Assembly (NCBI GenBank): GCA_041568335.1
Contig: JBFFZZ010000189.1
Coordinates: forward strand, 1 to 6,150
Reading direction: 5' to 3'
DNA from: WVWW01 sp041568335
GTDB lineage: Bacteria; Acidobacteriota; Polarisedimenticolia; Polarisedimenticolales; Polarisedimenticolaceae
DNA: 6,150 bases
The notes beneath the pieces were generated by a model that saw only the letters and a program-made list of their open reading frames with translations, was not told where the DNA came from and ran no database searches. Within the stretch, counting starts at the first letter, position 1. Each line of letters opens with the position of its first letter. A program made the translations under genes and the position numbers. Positions 1 through 6,014 of this stretch are shown here, piece after piece.

Positions 1-20
1 CTCGTCGACCGGCAGCCGGG

Positions 21-46
21 TTGACACGTGTGCGCTATCCTTGAAT
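21..46 (+). promoter_or_regulatory. Possible promoter of the heptose operon (weak)
   Basis: Positions 21-26 read TTGACA, a perfect sigma-70 -35 hexamer, 40 bases before the gmhB start. No good -10 element follows at 16-18 bp. The best candidates are TTGAAT at 41-46 (four of six consensus bases, but a 14-bp spacer) and TATCCT at 36-41 (a 9-bp spacer, too short). The 8-bp palindrome ACACGTGT (24-31) overlaps the box. The location is right for a promoter, but the spacing is poor, so this is a tentative call. Confidence 0.25.
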
Positions 47-66
47 GCCTTTTTGAGGATGGAACG

Positions 67-654
67 ATGCGTCGACGCGCGATCTTTGTCGATCAGGACG
101 GGGCTCTGTGCACGGGTGAGCTTGCCGGCTCGGGTCCGCCACAGCTGGCGCCCGGGGCCGCCGACGCCGTACGCCGGATGAACCGTGCCGGCTGGCAGGT
201 CGTCGTCGTCTGCGAGCGGCCGGAGATCGCTCTCGGCGAGCTCGACGAGGACAGGCTGGCGGATTTTCACGAACGGCTGCGTGAATCGCTGCTGGCGAAG
301 GATGCTCGGATTGACGGCATCTACCTTTGCCCGCACCACCCGGAGGGCACCGTCGAGCGGCTCCGGCGGGTGTGCGAGTGCCGCCGCCCGGGTATCGCGC
401 TGTACGAACGTGCTCGAGACGAGATGGGGATCGATCTGACGCGCTCCTTTTTCATCGGCGATTCGGAGCTCGCGCTGCGCTCGGCGATTCAGGCCGGGCT
501 CCGGCCGATCCTCGTGCGCACGTCGACGGATCGCGAGACCGGGTCGCGGTCGGCCGGCGAACCGTGCCGCAGCGCCGAGGTCGTGGACAGCTTCGCGGAG
601 GCCGCGGATCTCGTCGCGTCTCGAGAGATGCCGTCCGAGGCGCCCGCCCGATGA
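67..654 (+). CDS. gmhB: GmhB-like heptose 1,7-bisphosphate 7-phosphatase (HAD family), divergent
   Basis: Probable cytoplasmic phosphatase that removes the C7 phosphate from D-glycero-manno-heptose 1,7-bisphosphate in ADP-heptose synthesis. The protein has 195 residues, close to E. coli GmhB. Family features seen: HAD motif I with D9 and D11 (FVDQDGA), the GmhB zinc loop with C88, H90, C103 and C105 (CPHHPEG ... CECRRP), and motif IV G131-D132. Deviations: motif I has A13 where Thr/Val is usual; the motif II segment that reads VTNQSG in E. coli is VCERPE (residues 48-53), so the Thr is C49; the second acidic residue of motif IV is A136; and CRKPHPG is CRRPGIA. The ATG at 67 is chosen because GAGG at 55-58 lies 8 bases upstream and the protein then begins just before motif I. 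A GTG at 28 in the same frame has no ribosome binding site. The gene's end overlaps hldA by four bases (ATGA), which supports a heptose role. Family membership is fairly sure; activity is less so. Confidence 0.78.
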   Translation: MRRRAIFVDQDGALCTGELAGSGPPQLAPGAADAVRRMNRAGWQVVVVCERPEIALGELDEDRLADFHERLRESLLAKDARIDGIYLCPHHPEGTVERLRRVCECRRPGIALYERARDEMGIDLTRSFFIGDSELALRSAIQAGLRPILVRTSTDRETGSRSAGEPCRSAEVVDSFAEAADLVASREMPSEAPAR

Positions 655-1676
655 GCGCCCGCCGGGAACGTGCCGAACGGTTGCGCCACTGGGTCGTCAG
701 GTTCAAGGGGTTGCCCGTCGTCGTCCTGGGAGACCTCGTCGCCGACGAGTTCGTCTTCGGCGATATCAACCGCGTTTCGCGGGAGGCCCCCGTCCTGATC
801 CTCGACGAGACCCGCCGCGTGCTGGCCCCGGGAGGAGCCGCCAACAGCGTGGCCAACCTGCGCGCGCTGGGCGCCCACCCCCGCCCCGTCGGTGTGATCG
901 GCAGGGACGACGCGGGGCGCGGTGTCGTGGCCTGCCTCCGCGACCAGGGCGTGCGCACGACCGGCCTCGTGCGCGACCGCTCGTATGCCACGCCGACGAA
1001 GAGCCGGATCCTCGCGGGGGGCATCCACACACGGCGTCAACAGGTGGTCCGGATCGACCGTGGGCGTGCCCGCGGCCGTCTGTCCACCGAGCTGGAGCGG
1101 AACATCTTGGCCAACCTGTCGAAGGCGCTCGACGGTGGGCACGGGCTGCTCGTCGCCGACTACGGCTACGGGGCGGCCAACCCGACCCGCCGGCTGCTGG
1201 CCCGGTTACGCCGGCTCGCGGGCGAGGGAATACCGGTCACGATCGACTCGCGCGCGCGAGTCGAGGATTTCCGTGGCATGACCGTCTGCTCACCGAACCA
1301 TGAAGAGCTCGAGTCGGCCCTCGGCGGCGACGCGGTGACCGATCGAGGTTTGGCCATCGCGGGCAAGACGTTGCTGCGAAAAACCGGGAACCGCGCCGTG
1401 CTCGTGACCCGCGGCGCCAAGGGCATGACGCTTTTCGAGCGACGCAAGAAGCCGAACACGATCCCGGCCTACGGCGCCGAGGAAGTCGCCGATGTCACCG
1501 GAGCGGGCGACACCGTCATCGCCACGCTGACGTTGGGGCTGATCGCCGGGGCGGACATGGTCGACGCGGCGACACTCGCCAACTACGCCGCGGGGATCGT
1601 CGTCCAGAAGATGGGGACCGCCACCGTCTCTCCGGACGAGCTCCTGGCAGCCATCGACGCCGATCACACCGCATGA
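651..1676 (+). CDS. hldA: D-glycero-beta-D-manno-heptose-7-phosphate kinase (PfkB family, HldA/RfaE1)
   Basis: Cytoplasmic ribokinase/PfkB-family sugar kinase, expected to phosphorylate heptose 7-phosphate at C1 with ATP. It has 341 residues and matches the N-terminal half of E. coli HldE. Visible features: the substrate strand around residues 41-50 (RVSREAPVLI, compare RISPEAPV in HldE); the glycine-rich PfkB signature 1 at 60-75 (PGGAANSVANLRALGA); ATP-site strand VLVTRGAKG at 250-258; and PfkB signature 2 DVTGAGD at 281-287, with D287 the expected catalytic base. The segment IDPKG of HldE is IDSRA here (198-202), followed by SPNHEE at 214-219. The ATG at 651 overlaps the gmhB stop as ATGA; a weak GAGG (637-640) sits 10 bases upstream. 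The frame is open well before this start, but those upstream residues are antisense-like, Arg-rich sequence. An adenylyltransferase follows immediately, so the heptose assignment rests on both domain type and context. Another sugar phosphate cannot be excluded. Confidence 0.85.
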   Translation: MSARRERAERLRHWVVRFKGLPVVVLGDLVADEFVFGDINRVSREAPVLILDETRRVLAPGGAANSVANLRALGAHPRPVGVIGRDDAGRGVVACLRDQGVRTTGLVRDRSYATPTKSRILAGGIHTRRQQVVRIDRGRARGRLSTELERNILANLSKALDGGHGLLVADYGYGAANPTRRLLARLRRLAGEGIPVTIDSRARVEDFRGMTVCSPNHEELESALGGDAVTDRGLAIAGKTLLRKTGNRAVLVTRGAKGMTLFERRKKPNTIPAYGAEEVADVTGAGDTVIATLTLGLIAGADMVDAATLANYAAGIVVQKMGTATVSPDELLAAIDADHTA

Positions 1677-2158
1677 GCTATCCGGCCAAGATCGTCGATC
1701 GCGACACCTTGCTCGCCGATCTCGAGCCGCGACGGAAGGCCGGTCAAACGGTCGCCGTCGCCAACGGCCTGTTCGACCTGCTGCATGTCGGTCACCTGCG
1801 GTACCTCGAAGGTGCGGCGGCCGAAGCCGATCTGCTGGTCGTGGCGATCAATTCCGACCGCTCGGCGCGCGAGCTCAAGGGTCCCTCCCGCCCGCTCGTG
1901 CCCGAGGACGAACGGGCGGAGCTCGTCGCCGGGTTCGGCTGTGTCGACTACGTCACGGTGTTCGACGAGCTCGACGCTCGGGAGCTGTTGCGCGCCGTGC
2001 GGCCGGACGTGCACTGCAAGGGTTCCGACTACACTCCGGAGTCGGTGCCCGAGGCCGATCTCGCGGCCGAGATGGGATGGCGCGTCAGCATTGTCGGTGA
2101 TGCCAAACGACACGCGACATCGTCACTGATCGAGCGGATCAAGAAGCCGGAGGATTGA
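1673..2158 (+). CDS. hldC: D-glycero-beta-D-manno-heptose 1-phosphate adenylyltransferase (HldC/RfaE2)
   Basis: Cytidylyltransferase-like nucleotidyltransferase of 161 residues, equivalent to the C-terminal domain of E. coli HldE. It is expected to transfer AMP from ATP to heptose 1-phosphate, giving ADP-heptose. Diagnostic features: the nucleotide-binding segment NGLFDLLHVGH (31-41) with the HxGH motif at 38-41; AINSDRS at 58-64; LKGPSRPLVP at 68-77; the VDYVTVFDE strand at 91-99; KGSDYTPE at 116-123, where KGGDY is more usual; and a C-terminal ATSSLIERI (148-156) matching the STTxLIxxI end of the family. The ATG at 1673 overlaps the hldA stop as ATGA, and I see no Shine-Dalgarno sequence just upstream, so reinitiation from hldA translation is likely. 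Its 3' end runs 20 bp into the oppositely oriented carB. HldA and HldC encoded separately but overlapping give the same two activities as a fused HldE. Confidence 0.88.
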   Translation: MSYPAKIVDRDTLLADLEPRRKAGQTVAVANGLFDLLHVGHLRYLEGAAAEADLLVVAINSDRSARELKGPSRPLVPEDERAELVAGFGCVDYVTVFDELDARELLRAVRPDVHCKGSDYTPESVPEADLAAEMGWRVSIVGDAKRHATSSLIERIKKPED

Positions 2159-5100
2159 CCTCCTCGTAGATCTCCTGGAGGCTGCGCACCTCCAGCGCGT
2201 GTTCCTTGAGATCCCGGATGGCCTGGACGGTGGCGTGCGCCCCGGACAGGGTGGTCACCAGCGGGATGCCGCGATCGGTCGCTGTGCGTCGCAGCGCCTT
2301 CTCGTCGAAGTAGGACTCGGCGCCGAGCGGCGTGTTGATGATCAGCTTGATCTCGCCGTTCTTCATCCGGTCGACGATATTGGGCCGTCCCTCGAGCACC
2401 TTGAAGACCTGTTTACAAGGGATCCCGCGCGCGCGAAGATGCGCCTGCGTGCCGGCGGTCGCCACGATCTCGAAGCCCAGCTCGGAGAGGCCGCGCGCCA
2501 CCGGGACGAGGGCCTGCTTGTCGTTGTCGTGGACGGAGAGGAAGGCGCAGCCTTCCCGAGGCAACGGCTGACCGGCGGCGAGCTGCGCCTTGGCGAACGC
2601 CTGGCCGAAGCCACGCGCGACCCCCATCACCTCGCCCGTGCTGCGCATTTCCGGACCCAGCACCGGATCTTCGCTGGGGAACTTGATGAACGGGAAGACG
2701 GACTCCTTGACGAAACGGCCGTGAACTTCGGGTTCGGCAGCGAGTCCCAGCTCGCTGAGAGTCTTGCCGGTCATGATCTTCGCGGCCAGCCCGGCCAGCG
2801 GGATCCCGGTCGCCTTGGCCACGAACGGCACCGTGCGGCTCGCCCGCGGGTTGACCTCCAGCACGTAGACGGTGCCGTCCTTGATCGCGTACTGGATGTT
2901 CATCAGGCCGCGAACATCGAGCGCCTTGGCCAGCGCGTGCGAGTACTCGCGCAGTTGCGGCAATCGCTTAACGACGGTCTCGTGGAACGGCGGGATCACA
3001 CAGGCGGAATCGCCCGAGTGGACGCCGGCTTCCTCGATGTGCTGCATGATCCCGGCGACGACGACATCATGCCCGTCGGCAAGACAATCGACGTCGACCT
3101 CGAACGCGTCCTCGAGAAAACGGTCGAGCAGCACCGGGTGGTCCGGTGCGGCCTCCATCGCGCGGCGCAACGTTTCCTCCAACGTGCTCTCGTCGTGGGA
3201 GATGAACATCGCCCGGCCGCCGAGGACGTACGACGGACGCACGAGTAGCGGGTAGCCGACCCGTTCGGCAATCGCGCGAGCCTCATCCAGCGTGCGGGCC
3301 GTGCCCCACGCCGGTGCCGGGATCCCGAGCTCCTCGAGCAGATCGCCAAAACGCTGCCGATCCTCGGCAAGATCGATCGCGTCGGGCGACGTGCCCAGGA
3401 TCTTGACCCCGCGGCGCTGCAGCGGCAGCGCCAGCCCGAGCGGCGTCTGCCCGCCGAACTGCACGATGACGCCTTCCGGACGCTCGACGTCGACGATGCG
3501 CAGCACGTCCTCGAGCGTCAACGGCTCGAAGTACAAACGATCGGACGTGTCGTAGTCGGTCGACACCGTCTCCGGGTTGCAATTGACCATGATGCTCTCG
3601 ATACCCAGCTCGGCCAGCGCGAACGAGGCATGGCAGCAACAATAGTCGAACTCGATTCCCTGGCCGATTCGGTTCGGTCCCCCACCGAGGATCATGATCT
3701 TGCGACGTTCGGTCGGCTCGGCTTCGCACTCCTCCTCGAAGGTCGAGTACAGGTACGGGGTCAACGCCTCGAACTCGGCCGCGCAGGTGTCGACGCGCTT
3801 GTAGACCGCGACGATGCCTTCCTCGGTCCGTCTGGAGCGCACCTGGTCCTCGCTACAGCCCAACAAGTGGGCCAGCTGGACGTCGGAGAAGCCGTCGCGC
3901 TTGGCCTGGCGGATCAATGCGGGCGGGACGGTGTCCAGGGTAAACCCACGGATCCGCCCCTCCATGTGGACCAGCGCTTCCAGCTGCGACAGGAACCACG
4001 GATCGATCCACGTGAGCTCCGCGATGGCATCCACCGACATACCGCTCTGCAACGCGTAGCGGATGTAGAACATGCGTTCCCAGTTCGGGGTCGTGAGCTT
4101 CTCGCGCAGCCGCTTCGGATCGACCGACTTCCGGCCGTCGGCGCCGAACCCGAAGCATCCGATCTCCAGCGAGCGCAGGGCTTTCTGCAACGCTTCGCGG
4201 AACGATCGACCCATCGCCATGGCCTCACCGACGGATTTCATCTGCGTCCCCAGCACCGGGTCGGTTTCCGGGAACTTCTCGAAGGCCCAGCGCGGCACCT
4301 TGACCACGACGTAGTCGAGCGTCGGCTCGAACGAAGACGGGGTGACCCGCGTGATGTCGTTGGGGATCTCGTCGAGCGTGTAGCCGACGGCCAGTTTTGC
4401 CGCGATCTTGGCGATCGGAAATCCCGTCGCCTTGGACGCCAGCGCCGAGGAACGTGAGACGCGCGGGTTCATCTCGATCACGACCATGCGACCGCTCGTT
4501 GGTTCGACGGCGAACTGGATATTCGAGCCGCCGGTCTCGACCCCGATCTCGCGGATGACGCGGATCGCCGCATCGCGCATCCGCTGATACTCCTTGTCCG
4601 TCAGCGTCTGTGCCGGCGCGACGGTGATCGAATCACCCGTGTGCACCCCCATCGCGTCGAAGTTCTCGATCGAGCAGATGACGACGACGTTGTCGTGGAG
4701 ATCGCGCATCAACTCGAGCTCGTACTCCTTCCACCCGAGTACCGACTCCTCGATGAGCACCTGGGTCGTGGGGCTGGCGTCGAGACCTTCGGCGACGATT
4801 TGCTCGAACTCCTCGATGTTGTAGGCCGTCCCGCCACCCGTTCCACCGAGCGTGAACGACGGCCGGATGATCGCGGGAAAACCGATCTTCTCGAGCAGCA
4901 CGCGCGCGTCGTCGAGGCTCTGGACGGTCCCGCTGCGCGGCGTCTCGAGACCGATCGCGGCCATCGCCTCCTTGAACAGCTGCCGGTCCTCGGCCTTCTG
5001 GATCGCCTCCAGGTTGGCCCCGATCAGCTTGACCCCGTGGCGCTCGAGGGCGCCGGCCTCGCCAAGCGCGACGGTCACGTTGAGTCCGGTCTGACCGCCG

Positions 5101-5369
5101 ACGGTCGGCAACAGGGCGTCCGGTCGCTCGCGCTCGAGGATGAGCTCGATCACGTCCGCGGTCAGCGGCTCGACGTAGGTGCGGTCGGCGACCGCGGGGT
5201 CGGTCATGATCGTCGCCGGGTTCGAATTGACCAGGACGACCTCGTAGCCCTCCTGGCGCAACGCCTTGCAGGCCTGGGTGCCGGAGTAATCGAACTCGCA
5301 GGCCTGACCGATCACGATCGGGCCGGAGCCGATGACCAGGATCTTCTTGATGTCGGTGCGCTTGGGCAC
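2139..5369 (-). CDS. carB: Carbamoyl-phosphate synthase large subunit
   Basis: Cytoplasmic enzyme that makes carbamoyl phosphate from bicarbonate, ammonia and two ATP for pyrimidine and arginine synthesis; the ammonia normally comes from glutamine via CarA. Full length, 1076 residues (E. coli CarB 1073). Layout by homology: carboxyphosphate ATP-grasp half about 1-400, oligomerisation region about 400-553, carbamoyl-phosphate ATP-grasp half about 554-935, MGS-like regulatory domain about 936-1076. Metal/ATP ligands appear as EMNPR (299-303) and EVNPR (838-842). Ligands of the E. coli ornithine site are present (E779, D787, E889). In the regulatory domain K951, T971, T974, K990 and N1012 match residues that bind nucleotide effectors in E. 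coli, so UMP/IMP-type control is plausible. The start is GTG: the N-terminus MPKRTDI equals that of E. coli CarB, and there is no in-frame ATG, GTG or TTG between it and the upstream stop. carA is not adjacent; rplQ and a terminator lie immediately upstream. Confidence 0.98.
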   Translation of the reverse strand: MPKRTDIKKILVIGSGPIVIGQACEFDYSGTQACKALRQEGYEVVLVNSNPATIMTDPAVADRTYVEPLTADVIELILERERPDALLPTVGGQTGLNVTVALGEAGALERHGVKLIGANLEAIQKAEDRQLFKEAMAAIGLETPRSGTVQSLDDARVLLEKIGFPAIIRPSFTLGGTGGGTAYNIEEFEQIVAEGLDASPTTQVLIEESVLGWKEYELELMRDLHDNVVVICSIENFDAMGVHTGDSITVAPAQTLTDKEYQRMRDAAIRVIREIGVETGGSNIQFAVEPTSGRMVVIEMNPRVSRSSALASKATGFPIAKIAAKLAVGYTLDEIPNDITRVTPSSFEPTLDYVVVKVPRWAFEKFPETDPVLGTQMKSVGEAMAMGRSFREALQKALRSLEIGCFGFGADGRKSVDPKRLREKLTTPNWERMFYIRYALQSGMSVDAIAELTWIDPWFLSQLEALVHMEGRIRGFTLDTVPPALIRQAKRDGFSDVQLAHLLGCSEDQVRSRRTEEGIVAVYKRVDTCAAEFEALTPYLYSTFEEECEAEPTERRKIMILGGGPNRIGQGIEFDYCCCHASFALAELGIESIMVNCNPETVSTDYDTSDRLYFEPLTLEDVLRIVDVERPEGVIVQFGGQTPLGLALPLQRRGVKILGTSPDAIDLAEDRQRFGDLLEELGIPAPAWGTARTLDEARAIAERVGYPLLVRPSYVLGGRAMFISHDESTLEETLRRAMEAAPDHPVLLDRFLEDAFEVDVDCLADGHDVVVAGIMQHIEEAGVHSGDSACVIPPFHETVVKRLPQLREYSHALAKALDVRGLMNIQYAIKDGTVYVLEVNPRASRTVPFVAKATGIPLAGLAAKIMTGKTLSELGLAAEPEVHGRFVKESVFPFIKFPSEDPVLGPEMRSTGEVMGVARGFGQAFAKAQLAAGQPLPREGCAFLSVHDNDKQALVPVARGLSELGFEIVATAGTQAHLRARGIPCKQVFKVLEGRPNIVDRMKNGEIKLIINTPLGAESYFDEKALRRTATDRGIPLVTTLSGAHATVQAIRDLKEHALEVRSLQEIYEEVNPPAS
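2149..2163. repeat. Small inverted repeat at the convergent hldC/carB junction
   Basis: GGAGG (2149-2153) and CCTCC (2159-2163) are perfect inverted arms around the 5-base spacer ATTGA, which contains the hldC stop codon. It lies at the tail-to-tail overlap of hldC and carB. A 5-bp GC-rich stem could form in either transcript, but neither strand has a following T-run, so it is not a convincing intrinsic terminator. It may simply be coding sequence. Confidence 0.3.
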
Positions 5370-5378
5370 GTTTCCCCC
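5370..5378 (-). promoter_or_regulatory. Ribosome binding site of carB
   Basis: On the minus strand the bases before the GTG start read GGGGGAAAC. The G-run (5378-5374) ends four bases before the start codon, a slightly tight but workable Shine-Dalgarno spacing. It supports the GTG at 5369-5367 as the carB start and lies between that codon and the U-tract of the preceding terminator. Confidence 0.55.
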
Positions 5379-5386
5379 GCTGCAGT

Positions 5387-5414
5387 AAAAAAAGAGGGAG
5401 CCGATGCTCCCTCT
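5387..5414 (-). terminator. Intrinsic terminator downstream of rplQ
   Basis: Read on the minus strand, GAGGGAGC and GCTCCCTC form a perfect 8-bp stem around the tetraloop ATCG (plus-strand arms 5394-5401 and 5406-5413). An A-T pair (5414/5393) can extend it. Seven T residues (5393-5387) follow directly. This is a textbook Rho-independent terminator for the rpoA-rplQ transcript, 29 bases after the rplQ stop codon. It ends 17 bases before the carB start, so it could also limit or control carB expression. Read on the plus strand there is no T-run, so it is one-directional. Confidence 0.92.
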
Positions 5415-5443
5415 CGGATCGTCAGTTCAATTGCGTCACGGCG

Positions 5444-6004
5444 TCAGCCCTTGGTGGTTTTCTTCTTGGCCGATTTCTTCTTGGCGGTTTTCTTCTTGGC
5501 CGTTTTCTTCTTGGCCGTTTTCTTCTTGGCCGTCTTCTTCTTGGCCGGTTTCTTGGCGGCCTTGGTGGCGGTTTTCTTGGCCGTCTTGGCCTTCTTCTTG
5601 GGCTTCTTGGGTTCCGCGGCCTTCACCGGCTCGACGGCCTCCGCCCCCTCGGAGTCGACCAGCTCGATCATCGCCATCTCGGCGCTGTCCCCGCGGCGCG
5701 GCCCCAGCTTGATGATCCGCGTGTAGCCGCCGGGGCGCTGATCGTATCGCGCCGAGAGCGTGTCGAACAACTTGGAAACGACCTTGCGATCGTGGATGTG
5801 CCGCGCCACCTGACGCCGCGCGTGGAGCGTCCCGCGCTTGGAGATCGTCACCAGGCGCTCCGCGAACGGCCGCAACTCCTTGGCCTTGGCCAGCGTCGTC
5901 TGGATCTTCTCTTTGGCGAACAACTGCGTCGACAGATTGCGCAGCAGCGCCACGCGGTGCTCCGTCGTCCGGCCGAGTTTTCGTCCCGCTACTCGGTGAT
6001 TCAT
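5444..6004 (-). CDS. rplQ: 50S ribosomal protein L17 with long Lys/Ala-rich C-terminal tail
   Basis: Component of the large ribosomal subunit that binds 23S rRNA near the tunnel exit. Residues 1-117 are a complete bacterial L17 core, beginning MNHRVAGRKLGRT with the typical HRVALLRNL segment and ending in GPRRGDSAEMAMIELV. The protein has 186 residues against 127 in E. coli. The extra part, about 118-186, is first acidic (DSEGAEAVE), then strongly basic: 30 of the last 56 residues are Lys, ending in six pentads of the form AKKKT/S (154-183). This tail resembles histone H1 or Hc1-type tails and is probably disordered and nucleic-acid binding (inference). The ATG at 6004 has GAGG five bases upstream and follows the rpoA stop by 10 bases, the usual rpoA-rplQ arrangement. 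A strong terminator follows the stop codon. Confidence 0.97.
   Translation of the reverse strand: MNHRVAGRKLGRTTEHRVALLRNLSTQLFAKEKIQTTLAKAKELRPFAERLVTISKRGTLHARRQVARHIHDRKVVSKLFDTLSARYDQRPGGYTRIIKLGPRRGDSAEMAMIELVDSEGAEAVEPVKAAEPKKPKKKAKTAKKTATKAAKKPAKKKTAKKKTAKKKTAKKKTAKKKSAKKKTTKG
5461..5550 (-). repeat. 15-bp tandem repeat, six units, inside rplQ
   Basis: Six consecutive 15-bp units begin at 5461, 5476, 5491, 5506, 5521 and 5536. On the plus strand each is TCTTCTTGG followed by a variable six-base end; the units at 5491 and 5506 are identical. On the coding strand a unit reads GCCAAGAAGAAAACG and encodes AKKKT. Because the unit is a multiple of three, gain or loss of units would keep the L17 frame. 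Related but degenerate sequence continues to about 5608. Confidence 0.9.
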
Positions 6005-6014
6005 CGGTGCCTCG

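Noticed and set aside
28..66. GTG at 28 as an earlier start for gmhB
   Set aside because: No Shine-Dalgarno sequence, adds 13 residues without family similarity, and begins two bases after the possible -35 box. The ATG at 67 has GAGG at good spacing.
327..650. N-terminal extension of the hldA frame by 108 codons
   Set aside because: It overlaps gmhB in another frame, is Arg/Pro/Gly-rich without similarity to PfkB kinases, and the ATG at 651 gives the normal family length.
2199..3248. Plus-strand ORF of 349 codons
   Set aside because: Lies wholly antisense to carB, has no recognisable domain, and its Arg/Asp/Leu-rich make-up is typical of GC-rich antisense frames.
3631..3645. Three consecutive Cys (residues 577-579) in CarB as a possible metal site
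   Set aside because: The position corresponds to the DYCCVHAS segment of E. coli CarB, and no further Cys/His cluster supports a metal site.
3630..4457. Plus-strand ORF of 275 codons
   Set aside because: Antisense shadow of the carB central region, with no motif or ribosome binding site I can support.
2139..5369. Internal duplication within carB as a possible recent repeat or fusion
   Set aside because: The two homologous ATP-grasp halves are the ancient, normal architecture of every full-length CarB.
5447..5608. Programmed frameshift in the A-rich lysine repeats of rplQ
   Set aside because: The repeats contain only AAAA runs, no X XXY YYZ slippery heptamer, and the frame is open to a normal stop followed by a terminator.
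4641..5726. Plus-strand ORF of 361 codons with a very hydrophobic Phe/Leu/Ala repeat that looks like a membrane protein
   Set aside because: It is antisense to carB and rplQ and runs through the terminator. The hydrophobic repeats are the reverse complement of the AAG/AAA lysine codons of the L17 tail.
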